From positions 248,001-312,000 of the forward strand of contig NZ_JAGHZZ010000003.1 in NCBI RefSeq assembly GCF_017745095.1: a DNA stretch of 64,000 nucleotides. Direction: 5' to 3'. A program made the position numbers and the translations under genes. Each line of letters begins with the position of its first letter. The first letter of the stretch is position 1. Of this stretch, positions 42,136 through 51,299 are shown in pieces. The notes under the pieces are model-generated. The model had not been told where the DNA came from. It searched no databases and was given only the letters and a program-made list of their open reading frames with translations. The stretch comes from Sporocytophaga sp. (GTDB lineage Bacteria > Bacteroidota > Bacteroidia > Cytophagales > Cytophagaceae).

Positions 42136-43476
42136 ATGAGAAATCTTTTAACAGCACTGTTTATTTTTTCAACAGGATTATTTGCTTCGGCTCAAAATAA
42201 TATGGGTACGAGGTATTGCAATTACAATGACCTTAACGCATCCAAATATTCTCCGTCTGAACTTGACCTTGGAAACAAACATGCCCAGATTGGGATCAAT
42301 AGTTATGTCTGGCTAGGTAATACAGCTTTTGATTATAAGACCGCTAAAGAAATTTATCAAAAAGGATTAATACAGAATCAGGACGTCAATAAAGTTTTAT
42401 CGAAACTGAATAGTGAAAACCTTTTTGGTGCAGGGCTTGACTTTCAATTGCTGGGAGTTGCAGTCCAATTTAAGACTAAGTCTGAGAAAAAATTGGCCTT
42501 TTCTCTAGGCGTAAATGAAAGATCAGGTACAAGCTTTCTATTTGGCGAAAACTTCTTAAAGCTTGCTTTAAAAGGTAACAAGCAATTTGCCGGACAACGT
42601 GTAAACCTTGGTCCTGCAAGTTTAAACATAAACTACCTTAGAGAATATGCACTCGGTGCAGCTATTCCGGTCTTTGGAAAGGAAGATGGATTTGGAATAA
42701 GAGCAGGTGTGCGGTTAAAGTATCTTACCGGCATAGGATCCATATATATGCGCCCTGCTAACGGTTCAATGTATACGGATCCGGAAGGACGCTTCATAGA
42801 TTTTGATTTTAACTATAAAGTACAAACCTCCGGTATCGATAATATAAACCTATGGAACTCCAATGGCAAGGGCTATGGTGCGGATGCTGGAGTAACTGTT
42901 TTTGTAAATAAATACCTTCAATTTACCACCAGCATATTAGACATCGGAGCTGTGAAATACGATAAAGATGTTACAAGCTATGAGCGGTCAGGACAGGTGA
43001 AATATGAAGGATTGATTATAAGCAGGTTTTTCGGAAGCCAAAAATATAGCACAGATACACTTGCCCAGATTTTTGATCCGATAAAAACCAAAGGGGGATC
43101 ATATAAAACTCCGCTTAGCACAAGGCTTGTTATTGAAGGAAAAATCAAAACTCCAAGAACTTCTAAAAAAGATGAGTCAACATACAATTCTAACACCATC
43201 TTCTTTACTTATATTCAGGGATTCCAGAACCTTCCCGGCTCCACAACAAAGTCTTTTTTCAGCATAGGCTACAATCATGACTTTCATAGAGTATTTAACG
43301 GTGGTGTTTTACTCTCAGCAGGGGGATATAATAAACAAGCTATTGGAGCTTTCTTCAGCTTCAAATTAGGACAAAGCTTTAAATGGGGATTTAGCTCGGA
43401 CAACCTTACTGGTTTTATTTTCCCTAATCATGGAAAAGGAGCAGATATCGCAACCAATATTTCAGTTGCCTTTTAA
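42136..43476 (+). CDS. DUF5723-like outer-membrane protein
   Basis: Signal peptide MRNLLTALFIFSTGLFASAQ. The mature protein opens NNMGTRYCNYNDLNASKYSPSEL and shows many amphipathic strands (LGAAIPVFGKEDGFGIRAGVRLKYLTGIG, YSTDTLAQIF, FFSIGYNHDFHRVFNGGVLLSAGG) ending in a terminal aromatic, ISVAF, expected of an outer-membrane barrel. The layout fits the DUF5723 family. It is encoded six bases after the lipoprotein gene and probably forms an outer-membrane complex with it. The exact function is unknown. Confidence 0.75.
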   Translation: MRNLLTALFIFSTGLFASAQNNMGTRYCNYNDLNASKYSPSELDLGNKHAQIGINSYVWLGNTAFDYKTAKEIYQKGLIQNQDVNKVLSKLNSENLFGAGLDFQLLGVAVQFKTKSEKKLAFSLGVNERSGTSFLFGENFLKLALKGNKQFAGQRVNLGPASLNINYLREYALGAAIPVFGKEDGFGIRAGVRLKYLTGIGSIYMRPANGSMYTDPEGRFIDFDFNYKVQTSGIDNINLWNSNGKGYGADAGVTVFVNKYLQFTTSILDIGAVKYDKDVTSYERSGQVKYEGLIISRFFGSQKYSTDTLAQIFDPIKTKGGSYKTPLSTRLVIEGKIKTPRTSKKDESTYNSNTIFFTYIQGFQNLPGSTTKSFFSIGYNHDFHRVFNGGVLLSAGGYNKQAIGAFFSFKLGQSFKWGFSSDNLTGFIFPNHGKGADIATNISVAF

Positions 43477-43481
43477 AACAC

Positions 43482-44543
43482 TCAGGCAACTGATCCTGGT
43501 TTTTCTTTTATTGCAAGTTGACCGCAGGCAGCATCTATGTCTTTGCCTCTGCTTCTCCTTACATTTACGGTAACACCTTTAGCTTCCAGAAATGCTCTGA
43601 ATTTCTCGATCCTATCCTCCTTTGCATTCACATAATCTGCTTCAGCAATCGGATTGTATTCTATAATATTGATTTTGCAAGGTATAATTTTACTGAATTC
43701 ATAAAGCTCACGAGCATCCTCAATCTGATCATTCACATCATGGAATACAATATATTCATATGTGACGCGAGTACCAGTTTTTTTGTAAAAGTATCTTAGC
43801 GCTTCCCCTAACGCTTCAAGACTATTGGTTTCGTTGATTGGCATGATCTCATTTCTCTTCACATCATTTGCAGCATGCAGAGATAATGCAAGGTTAAACT
43901 TCACCTCATCATCAGCAAGTTTTTTGATCATTTTAGCGACACCTGCAGTGGAAAGCGTTATCCTTTTGGAAGCCATATTTAAGCCTTCCGGAGAAGTAAT
44001 CATTTCTATTCCCTTCAATACATTTGCATAATTGAGCAAAGGCTCACCCATGCCCATGAATACAATATTCGTTAAAGGAGTATTGTAATGTTCCTCCGCC
44101 AGTTGTCTTATCAAAACCACCTGATCATATATTTCCCCGGGCTCGAGGTTTCTCTTCCTTTCCATATAACCTGTAGCGCAGAATTTACAAGTCAGGGAAC
44201 AACCTACCTGAGAAGAAACACAAGCGGTCATACGATCGTCGGCTGGGATCAAAACCCCTTCAACCAAATTGCCATCAAAAAGCCTGAAACCAACTTTGAT
44301 AGTTTTATCAGAACTTACCTGTTTTTGAGCAATCGTAACCTTTTGAAATGCAAAACTTTCTTTTAACAAATCACGAGTTTTTATGGAAAGGTTGGTCATT
44401 TCATCAAAAGAAGACGCACTTTTATTCCAAATCCATTCATAAATCTGTTTTGCACGAAATCCCTTCTCTCCCTTCTCTTCCAGAAAGATTTTCAGATCCT
44501 GAATAGTTTGCTTGCGAATGTCTTTTAAAACCTGAGTATTCAT
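43482..44543 (-). CDS. rlmN: dual-specificity rRNA/tRNA methyltransferase RlmN
   Basis: A radical-SAM methylase of about 353 residues from the ATG at 44543. A longer reading from 44630 adds 29 residues rich in aromatic and Cys that do not fit the family, so it is not used. The CX3CX2C cluster is Cys115, Cys119, Cys122 in GCSLTCKFCATG. The methyl-carrying cysteine is Cys340 in DAACGQLA. GMGEPL and SLHAANDVKR complete the family. It methylates A2503 of 23S rRNA and A37 of some tRNAs. It is convergent with the DUF5723-like gene, only five bases apart. Confidence 0.95.
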   Translation of the reverse strand: MNTQVLKDIRKQTIQDLKIFLEEKGEKGFRAKQIYEWIWNKSASSFDEMTNLSIKTRDLLKESFAFQKVTIAQKQVSSDKTIKVGFRLFDGNLVEGVLIPADDRMTACVSSQVGCSLTCKFCATGYMERKRNLEPGEIYDQVVLIRQLAEEHYNTPLTNIVFMGMGEPLLNYANVLKGIEMITSPEGLNMASKRITLSTAGVAKMIKKLADDEVKFNLALSLHAANDVKRNEIMPINETNSLEALGEALRYFYKKTGTRVTYEYIVFHDVNDQIEDARELYEFSKIIPCKINIIEYNPIAEADYVNAKEDRIEKFRAFLEAKGVTVNVRRSRGKDIDAACGQLAIKEKPGSVA

Positions 44544-44720
44544 AGGTGCAAAGGTACAAATAATCCCTCTAATTAATTGATCCCAGTTAAAACATATATG
44601 GACGATATAAAATTCATATCGAAATTTCAAACAGTTCTACCCAAGAATCCGTTAGAGCCATGTTTTTTCCGAGAATCGAATTGGATTTTTTCTTACTTTT
44701 GTATTACCAAATTAAGTCAT

Positions 44721-45485
44721 ATGAAAAAAGCATTACTTTTCCTCGCATTTTTATTTTGCGTATCTGCTTCATTTGCACAGGTTACGCTGGGAGTTTATTA
44801 CTTCCCTTCCAAAACCGGTATTCTGACCAATAACTATGACCCTCAATATGATAGCAAAAACACATTTGCAGGTGGAGCGGGTCTTAATGTGGATTTTAGG
44901 CTTGACAGAGCTACAACATTCCAGACAGGTGTATTTTATGCCTCTCATAATCAAAAATTTACATCAGAACTTCAATTTCAACCAACTGATACCGCACGTG
45001 TATTAAGTGGAAAAAGAAGACTTGATTATATCAAAGTACCTTTATTTTTAAGAGCATCTCATAAGTTGACTAAAAAAACCGACTTCGTAGTTTATGGAGG
45101 TCCTCAATTGGGATATCTTATTAAAGGTGCCGGAGGAAACGTGATATATACAAGAAGAGAAGATGATCCTAATTTGACTAAGTTTTATGATCTGCCTCCT
45201 TCTAAAAATGATTACTATAATAAGTTTATCATAGATGCAGCCATTGGAGCGGGGCTTGATGTATATCTTAATCAGCATTTTACATTTAACACAAGTGCAA
45301 AATTTGATTTCGGTATTACCAATACCTTAAATAAGAAAGCAAAAACCAATGCGGACGTTCCGGTTACTACCTACGATAATTATAAGCAATTTTATCACAA
45401 CTATACCTTCGCTCTTTTACTTGGAGTAACTTATCATTTCGGGAATGACCATTTATTGTCGCCTACAATGAGAGGTAGAAGATAG
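44721..45485 (+). CDS. outer-membrane beta-barrel protein (PorT-like family)
   Basis: From the ATG at 44721 a signal peptide MKKALLFLAFLFCVSASFAQ opens a 254-residue protein; an upstream ATG at 44577 would put 48 unrelated residues first. The mature part fits PF13568-type barrels of about eight strands: GLNVDFRLDRATTFQTGVFYASHNQ, DYIKVPLFLRASHKL, YGGPQLGYLIKG, GAGLDVYLNQHFTFNTSAKFDFGI, and the end YTFALLLGVTYHFG. The LDYIKVPLFL phrase is typical. It is followed by a hairpin terminator. The ligand or role is not known. Confidence 0.8.
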   Translation: MKKALLFLAFLFCVSASFAQVTLGVYYFPSKTGILTNNYDPQYDSKNTFAGGAGLNVDFRLDRATTFQTGVFYASHNQKFTSELQFQPTDTARVLSGKRRLDYIKVPLFLRASHKLTKKTDFVVYGGPQLGYLIKGAGGNVIYTRREDDPNLTKFYDLPPSKNDYYNKFIIDAAIGAGLDVYLNQHFTFNTSAKFDFGITNTLNKKAKTNADVPVTTYDNYKQFYHNYTFALLLGVTYHFGNDHLLSPTMRGRR

Positions 45486-45505
45486 TCAAAGAAGAACTTT
45501 CATTG

Positions 45506-45544
45506 CAAAAGCCGGAATTCATTGATTTGAATTTCGGCTTTTGC
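45506..45544 (+). terminator. terminator of the beta-barrel gene
   Basis: Stem AAAAGCCGGAATTCA / TGAATTTCGGCTTTT of about 14 bp with one mismatch, loop TTGATT. A weak T-run is built into the 3' arm. It is about 20 bases past the stop. Confidence 0.65.
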
Positions 45545-45584
45545 CATTTTTACCGCAAGCAAAATCTCAAGACCGCCAAATTAA

Positions 45585-45677
45585 GACAAATTGTCACAAT
45601 AAACATCAAAAAAATAAACCGACAAATGACATTTTTTCCTATTCTATAAATTATGCACCAATGGACAAAAGTTTGAT
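45585..45677 (+). promoter_or_regulatory. upstream region of clpB with candidate control sites
   Basis: Seen in order: the palindrome GACAAATTGTC (45585-45595), TTGTCA (45591-45596) and, 30 bases on, TGACA (45627-45631) in inverted order, and TGG-N8-TTG at 45662-45675, which has the spacing of a sigma54 core but lacks the final C of TTGC. TGTCA-type sites are also found upstream of dnaK. The parallel suggests shared stress control; each site on its own is weak. Confidence 0.25.
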
Positions 45678-45709
45678 GTTTTGGATTTAGAATAAAAGTT
45701 AGTTAACCT

Positions 45710-48325
45710 ATGAACTTTAACAATTATACAATAAAGGCCCAGGAAGTCATTCAAAGGGCTACAGAAATCGCCGGAAGCCATCAGCAACAGGGGGTTGAAT
45801 CCGGACATATCTTAAAGGCCATCCTCGAATCTGACGAGAATATGATTGCCTTTCTTTTAAAGAAACTGAATGTTAACAAAAATCTTTTTGAGACCAAACT
45901 GGAGGAGATCATCCGCTCCTACCCTAAAATGAGCGGAGGCAGTCCATTTCTTTCTAATGATGCTAATCAGGCTTTGGTAAAAGCAAGCTCTTTTTTGAAG
46001 GAATTTGGCGATCAGTATGTCGCTGTAGAACACCTTTTACTAGGTATTCTCGGCGGAAGAGATAAAACCGCCACCTTGATGAAAGATGCAGGTTTTTCAG
46101 AAAAACATCTGAAAGCCGCTATTCATGAACTTAGAGGTGGATCAAAAGTAACAGACCAAAATGCGGAAGCAAAATACAGGTCATTGGAAAGATATTCCAA
46201 AAACCTTAACGAACTGGCTAAAGCAGGTAAAATAGATCCCGTAATCGGTAGAGACGAAGAGATCAGGAGAGTACTTCAGATACTTTCAAGAAGAACTAAA
46301 AACAACCCTGTCCTTCTTGGCGAACCAGGGGTTGGTAAAACCGCAATAGTTGAAGGACTGGCGCAGAGAATCGTGAATGGTGATGTTCCTGAAAATTTGA
46401 AGTCGAAAACTGTCGTATCCCTGGACATGGGACTTCTTGTAGCAGGCGCTAAGTATAAAGGTGAGTTTGAAGAAAGGTTAAAATCTGTAATCAAGGAAGT
46501 AACTGATTCTGATGGAGAAATTGTACTCTTTATTGATGAAATCCATACACTGATCGGAGCTGGCGGAGGTGGTGAAGGTGCAATGGATGCTGCAAACCTA
46601 TTGAAACCAGCTCTTGCGAGAGGAGAGCTGCACGCAATCGGAGCAACTACATTAAAGGAATATCAAAAGTATATAGAAAAAGATAAAGCACTTGAAAGAA
46701 GGTTTCAGGCTGTGATGGTGGATGAGCCGGATCTTCAGGATGCTATTTCTATATTAAGAGGTATCAAGGAAAAATATGAAGTGCATCATGGTGTGCGAAT
46801 AAAAGATGATGCCATCATTGCTGCTGTAGAGCTTTCTAACAGATATATATCAGATCGCTTCCTTCCTGATAAAGCGATTGACCTTATGGATGAAGCAGCT
46901 TCAAAGCTTAGAATAGAAATTGACTCTTTGCCTGAAGAACTGGATGAGGTACAAAGAAAAATAATGCAGCTTGAAATTGAGCGCGAAGCTATACGTAGAG
47001 AGAATGATAAAGAGAAAGAAGCACAGCTTTCTAAAGATATTGCAGAGCTAACGGATAAGCGAAATGAACTGAAGGCACAATGGCAAAATGAAAAAACACT
47101 CATAGAATCCATTCAGAAGGAAAAGGAAAATATTGAGAAATATAAAAATGAAGCTGAACAGGCTGAACGTTCCGGTGACTACGGAAGAGTGGCTGAAATA
47201 AGATATGGGAAAATAAAGGAGAGCGAAAAGAATCTTCAGGACCTTCAAAAGCAAATTCAAGAAACGCAGGCGGATGGAAGCTCTATGCTGAAAGAAGAAG
47301 TGACTGCTGAAGACATTGCTGAAGTAGTAGCCAAATGGACTGGAATTCCTGTAGCAAAAATGCTACAGAGCGACCGTGAAAAACTGCTTCATCTTGAAGA
47401 AGAACTTGGAAAAAGAGTTGCAGGGCAGACAGAGGCTATCCAGGCAATATCAGATGCGGTAAGAAGGAGCCGTGCCGGTTTGCAGGATCCGAAAAGACCT
47501 ATTGGTTCTTTTATTTTCTTAGGAACAACCGGTGTAGGTAAAACAGAGCTGGCCAAAGCTTTGGCAGAATTCTTATTCAACGATGAAAATGCAATGGTCA
47601 GAATTGATATGTCTGAGTATCAGGAAAGGCATTCTGTAAGCAGACTTATAGGAGCTCCTCCTGGGTATGTCGGTTATGAAGAAGGAGGACAGCTCACCGA
47701 GACAGTAAGAAGAAAGCCATACTCTGTAGTTCTGCTGGATGAAATTGAAAAAGCACATCCGGATGTATTCAATATACTGCTTCAGGTCCTTGATGATGGA
47801 AGGCTTACTGATAATAAAGGTCGTGTTGCAAATTTCAAAAACACAATTATTATCATGACTTCAAATATCGGAGCAAATCTTATTCAGGAAAACTTTGCCG
47901 AGATAAATGAATACAATGAAGAAGAAGTAGTTGAAAGAACAAAGATTGAGGTTATAGAACAGTTGAAGAAGTCAGTTCGTCCGGAGTTCCTTAACAGGGT
48001 AGATGAGATCATTATGTTCAAACCTCTTTCCAGAAAAGAAATCCGGAAAATCGTAGATATTCAATTTAAAGGTATTCAAAGAAGACTTGAAGAAAGTGGT
48101 ATTAGAATAGAAGCTTCACCGGAAGTATTGGAGAAACTTGGTGAATTGGGATTTGATCCACAATTCGGAGCCAGACCGCTGAAACGTGTCCTTCAGCGTC
48201 ATATCTTAAATGAGCTATCTAAAGAAATACTTGCAGGAGCTATTAAGAAAGATGAAGTTGTCGGAATTACTTTGGATGAAAACGGCAATATCCAGTTTCT
48301 GAATCTTGAATCTGTAAAACTTTAA
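45710..48325 (+). CDS. clpB: protein disaggregase ClpB
   Basis: An 871-residue Hsp100. The N-terminal Clp-N repeats are followed by the first ATPase domain with GEPGVGKTA (about residues 204-212) and Walker [14 protein letters not shown] coiled-coil M domain (about 410-530) with [19 protein letters not shown] follows, and a second ATPase with GTTGVGKTE (about 605-613) and [12 protein letters not shown]. The M domain identifies ClpB, not ClpA or ClpC. With DnaK it resolves aggregates; dnaK lies 5.5 kb upstream on the other strand. It ends in a very strong hairpin. Confidence 0.98.
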   Translation: MNFNNYTIKAQEVIQRATEIAGSHQQQGVESGHILKAILESDENMIAFLLKKLNVNKNLFETKLEEIIRSYPKMSGGSPFLSNDANQALVKASSFLKEFGDQYVAVEHLLLGILGGRDKTATLMKDAGFSEKHLKAAIHELRGGSKVTDQNAEAKYRSLERYSKNLNELAKAGKIDPVIGRDEEIRRVLQILSRRTKNNPVLLGEPGVGKTAIVEGLAQRIVNGDVPENLKSKTVVSLDMGLLVAGAKYKGEFEERLKSVIKEVTDSDGEIVLFIDEIHTLIGAGGGGEGAMDAANLLKPALARGELHAIGATTLKEYQKYIEKDKALERRFQAVMVDEPDLQDAISILRGIKEKYEVHHGVRIKDDAIIAAVELSNRYISDRFLPDKAIDLMDEAASKLRIEIDSLPEELDEVQRKIMQLEIEREAIRRENDKEKEAQLSKDIAELTDKRNELKAQWQNEKTLIESIQKEKENIEKYKNEAEQAERSGDYGRVAEIRYGKIKESEKNLQDLQKQIQETQADGSSMLKEEVTAEDIAEVVAKWTGIPVAKMLQSDREKLLHLEEELGKRVAGQTEAIQAISDAVRRSRAGLQDPKRPIGSFIFLGTTGVGKTELAKALAEFLFNDENAMVRIDMSEYQERHSVSRLIGAPPGYVGYEEGGQLTETVRRKPYSVVLLDEIEKAHPDVFNILLQVLDDGRLTDNKGRVANFKNTIIIMTSNIGANLIQENFAEINEYNEEEVVERTKIEVIEQLKKSVRPEFLNRVDEIIMFKPLSRKEIRKIVDIQFKGIQRRLEESGIRIEASPEVLEKLGELGFDPQFGARPLKRVLQRHILNELSKEILAGAIKKDEVVGITLDENGNIQFLNLESVKL

Positions 48326-48336
48326 TTTGTTAAAGA

Positions 48337-48387
48337 ATAGAAATCAAAAAGGCTGCTTACATTTTAAGCAGCCTTTTTGATTTCTAT
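48337..48387 (+). terminator. very strong terminator after clpB
   Basis: A perfect 23-bp stem with loop CATTT: 48337-48359 pairs with 48365-48387. The core is AAAAAGGCTGCTTA / TAAGCAGCCTTTTT, with the T-run inside the 3' arm. It starts 11 bases after the clpB stop. It is unusually long for a plain terminator. Confidence 0.85.
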
Positions 48388-48517
48388 CTAATTTTTAAGA
48401 AAGATTAGGTTTACTACTGATTTGCTATCAATTTGAAACAGAAGGCCATTCTCATCCAAATCAAACCTTGGTTTAACATAAATCGTATAAAGCAAAAGCA
48501 AGATAAACCTTTGACCT

Positions 48518-49120
48518 ATGTCAGATTTTCCACACTATTTCAGTTTGGGATTTATCAAAATAGCCTACCTGGATGTATTCGTACACATTCTTTTTATAAT
48601 CGCTTTGTGTGGAATTTATACATTCAAATCGGTTCGCCTTATTGCCACTTATGCGGCTTGTTTTGTTTTGGGATACCTGATTACTTTCATTTTATCCGCA
48701 TTTGGAATTATAAATGCCCCAGCAAAATTGCTCCCATTCCTTCTTCCTTTGACGACAATAATTGTTTCTGTCTCCAACTTCTTTCTTAAAAAGAACGCAT
48801 TTACTAACAAATATTCCCCACATAACTACAGATATTTTCTCGCTCTAGCGGGTGGATTGCTCCATGGCCTGGATTTTCCTGCGGTTCTGGGATCAGCATT
48901 AGAATCTGATAAATTGTTTCTACCAGTTCTTGCTTTCAACATGGGAATTTTATCTGCTTTGATTTTGACAATTTCATTCTTGCTAATCACAGCATTCATT
49001 CTTACTTATTTATTAAGAGTAAATATCAGGGAGTGGAATTTAATACTATCAGGCGCTTGTGCTGGTATTTCAATTTATATTATAATGAATGCTTTTTTCT
49101 ATACTCTGGTTTTGAAATAG
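48518..49120 (+). CDS. HupE/UreJ-type membrane protein
   Basis: A 200-residue protein with about six membrane segments. The N-terminus FKIAYLDVFVHILFIIALCGIY resembles the HupE start, in which a conserved D-H pair follows the first strand, and FLALAGGLLHGLDFPAVLG matches the second conserved histidine segment of the family (FGLIHGLGFS in others). HupE proteins transport nickel in hydrogenase clusters; related Bacteroidetes members lie outside any nickel enzyme cluster, as here, so substrate is uncertain. It starts 130 bases after the clpB hairpin. Confidence 0.6.
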   Translation: MSDFPHYFSLGFIKIAYLDVFVHILFIIALCGIYTFKSVRLIATYAACFVLGYLITFILSAFGIINAPAKLLPFLLPLTTIIVSVSNFFLKKNAFTNKYSPHNYRYFLALAGGLLHGLDFPAVLGSALESDKLFLPVLAFNMGILSALILTISFLLITAFILTYLLRVNIREWNLILSGACAGISIYIIMNAFFYTLVLK

Positions 49121-49257
49121 CACAAAATAGAAAGCGTAACTGGGAAGGAATCAATTATTTTCTTTTTGTTTTCAAAACCAACTTAAAAATACAATAATCT
49201 AAGAATCAACCTAAATCTAAAAATTAAAATATACATTTTAGCCCTTTACAAGGAATT

Positions 49258-49923
49258 TCAGAAATCCTCATTTCCATATTTCCCATACTTTTCATTTTCT
49301 TCCTTCTTCTTATTTCTAAGACCACCATTACGGGCTGAGTTCAAAAACTGAGACCAGGCAAAAGGGTTCAGCAGACTTAAAGTAGGTTGGAAAAATCTGT
49401 TTTCCACTTTTGTAGTTTGCTGCTGCATATAATAATTGTGATTGTTTTTGCTGCTTGCTTCCTGAGTGTAAAGCATTCTTCTCATTACCTGCTCATTCAG
49501 ATTTTTATGCATGTTATCATAAGAATTGTCATCCAATTTCAGTGAGAGAAAAGCTTCTTTAAATATTTTTTCTGTAGGCCATGGAAAAACTTCGACAGTG
49601 GGCAAAATGGAGGTATCTCCTAAAAGCTCGATTACGAGACTCAACTTATTTGTGTCTTTGGGAACAATAAATGACTTTTCTTTAAATCCCAGTGATTTGA
49701 TTACGATACTATCCCCTCCTAAAGCGGGCATTGAGAAATAACCGAGATAGTTCGTGATGGTCCCCCTTCCGGATTTTGGAGTGTAGATAGTGACTCCAGG
49801 AATTCCATATGCACTGTCGCCACCAATTACAAGACCAGAAAGCTGAACAATATTTTTCCCATTTTGCCCCTGTGAAATAAGGGAATAGGATACAAAAAGC
49901 AGGATAAATAAAATTCTTCTCAT
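49258..49923 (-). CDS. secreted protein with carboxypeptidase-regulatory-like domain
   Basis: A 221-residue protein. Signal peptide RRILFILLFVSYSLISQGQ. The next 85 residues are a CarboxypepD_reg-like beta-sandwich: VQLSGLVIGGDSAYGIPGVTIYTPKSGRGTITNYLGYFSMPALGGDSIVIKSLGFK (shown in phrases of that family), as in the front of TonB-dependent receptors. The C-terminal part is helical with many Asn/Gln/Tyr (MLYTQEASSKNNHNYYMQQQ). No receptor barrel follows. Its partner is not evident; a role in an outer-membrane complex is possible. Confidence 0.75.
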   Translation of the reverse strand: MRRILFILLFVSYSLISQGQNGKNIVQLSGLVIGGDSAYGIPGVTIYTPKSGRGTITNYLGYFSMPALGGDSIVIKSLGFKEKSFIVPKDTNKLSLVIELLGDTSILPTVEVFPWPTEKIFKEAFLSLKLDDNSYDNMHKNLNEQVMRRMLYTQEASSKNNHNYYMQQQTTKVENRFFQPTLSLLNPFAWSQFLNSARNGGLRNKKKEENEKYGKYGNEDF

Positions 49924-50004
49924 AATTCAAGACACTAAAGGTAACGGAATTTTGCCTGAATAATTATTGCCTAAGGGGAAAATTATCGAACGTTACCCTG
50001 CCAA

Positions 50005-51240
50005 CTAACTCTGCTCTTCCAGTATAAATGCGGCAAAGATACAAATAATCGTAGCACAAATCCCGATAACGCCAAGAACATCAAAATTGCATAGCAGGTT
50101 TTCCTCAGTGTAAATTATTTTACCGCTTATAGCTGTTGCGGCGCTTCCTGCCAATAGTTGAATAGAAGAATTAATTGTGATAAACCGGCCTCGGTGTTCG
50201 CTGGGGAATAGTGAATTTACGAGAGTAAGACCAGACATTTGTCTTGCAGTGGAAAGACACCAGAAAAGAGTGGTCACTAGCAAGGTTGCATTTTTTTCTG
50301 TAAACGGAAAAGTAGTTAGCAACAATAAAGGAATTATTGAAACAAAATTAAGAAGCAGAAACACATTCTGTTTCCCAAATTTATCTATAAGATACCCCAC
50401 AATTGGATTTACAAACAAAGCTGCAAGCCCCCCATAGAAGAACATTAATGCTATTTCTTCTGTAGAAAAATAAAAATTTGTAGAAACAAATGCACTCAGA
50501 AACGGCAAAATTGTAGCTCCTCCTGCAAAAGTCAACAAAGACATAAAGATTACCGGCCAAATAAAATTTGCGCTTAATACAACAGATCTTAACTTTCCTG
50601 AAACATTTGATCTTGTAATCGTGGATGACTTCTGAGTTTTAGGAAGAAAGAAATATGTAAGAATAATAACTATAAAGTTAATGCACAAAAGCACCATGAA
50701 AGGGAATTTCCATCCATAATGATCCGAGAAATATACTGCAGCTGGCACGCCTGCAATTGTAGCCATGCCATTAGCAATCATTACAAAGCTAGTTGCAACA
50801 CCGAGTTTTTTCAATGAAAATTTCTCTCCAAGATAGATCATCACTAGCGAAGACATTACCCCCCCGAAAGCTCCTGTAAACATCCTTGCCAACATGAAGA
50901 AATAATATGTATTCGCGATATAACTTAATATTGATCCTGTTAGGAAATAAAACAAACAAAACAACAAAGCCTGTTTCCTGTCAAACCGATCTATAAAAAA
51001 TGAAGAAAAGAAGCCTGCGATTGCAGCAGTCAGTGTATATGCGGAAATGATCAAACCGTATTCATCCGGACGAATCTGAAATGATTTCATGATTTCAGGA
51101 CCAAGGGGCAAAATCACTATGTAGTCTATTACAAAAGTGAATTGAATACACGCCAAAAGGAAGATTAGCGCAATTTCCTTGAGAGTCGTAGAACTCTCAT
51201 CTTTAGTTGAAAAATCATTTAATGCTACTGGAGAAGACAT
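50005..51240 (-). CDS. MFS transporter
   Basis: A 411-residue protein with 12 hydrophobic segments. The cytoplasmic loop between segments 2 and 3 reads FFIDRFDRKQALL, the typical MFS motif A (GxxxDRxGRR form); a matching loop in the second half is GYLIDKFGKQNVF. A large cytoplasmic linker of DHA-type efflux pumps is present between segments 6 and 7 (KTQKSSTITRSNVSGK). Substrate unknown; DHA1-like drug or metabolite efflux is likely. It follows the PorE-like gene by 60 bases on the same strand and may be transcribed with it. Confidence 0.88.
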   Translation of the reverse strand: MSSPVALNDFSTKDESSTTLKEIALIFLLACIQFTFVIDYIVILPLGPEIMKSFQIRPDEYGLIISAYTLTAAIAGFFSSFFIDRFDRKQALLFCLFYFLTGSILSYIANTYYFFMLARMFTGAFGGVMSSLVMIYLGEKFSLKKLGVATSFVMIANGMATIAGVPAAVYFSDHYGWKFPFMVLLCINFIVIILTYFFLPKTQKSSTITRSNVSGKLRSVVLSANFIWPVIFMSLLTFAGGATILPFLSAFVSTNFYFSTEEIALMFFYGGLAALFVNPIVGYLIDKFGKQNVFLLLNFVSIIPLLLLTTFPFTEKNATLLVTTLFWCLSTARQMSGLTLVNSLFPSEHRGRFITINSSIQLLAGSAATAISGKIIYTEENLLCNFDVLGVIGICATIICIFAAFILEEQS

Positions 51241-51299
51241 ACTTCAAATTTACATTCAACATTTACGATAAAATGAGGTGATGAGTTAACAGAATTACC

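Noticed and set aside
45048-45278. Minus-strand ORF inside the beta-barrel gene
   Set aside because: Shadow of a real gene; cysteine-rich product without pattern.
48433-48789. ORF of 118 codons overlapping the HupE-like gene
   Set aside because: A different frame of the same DNA; its product has no membrane pattern or domain, while the HupE-like frame does.
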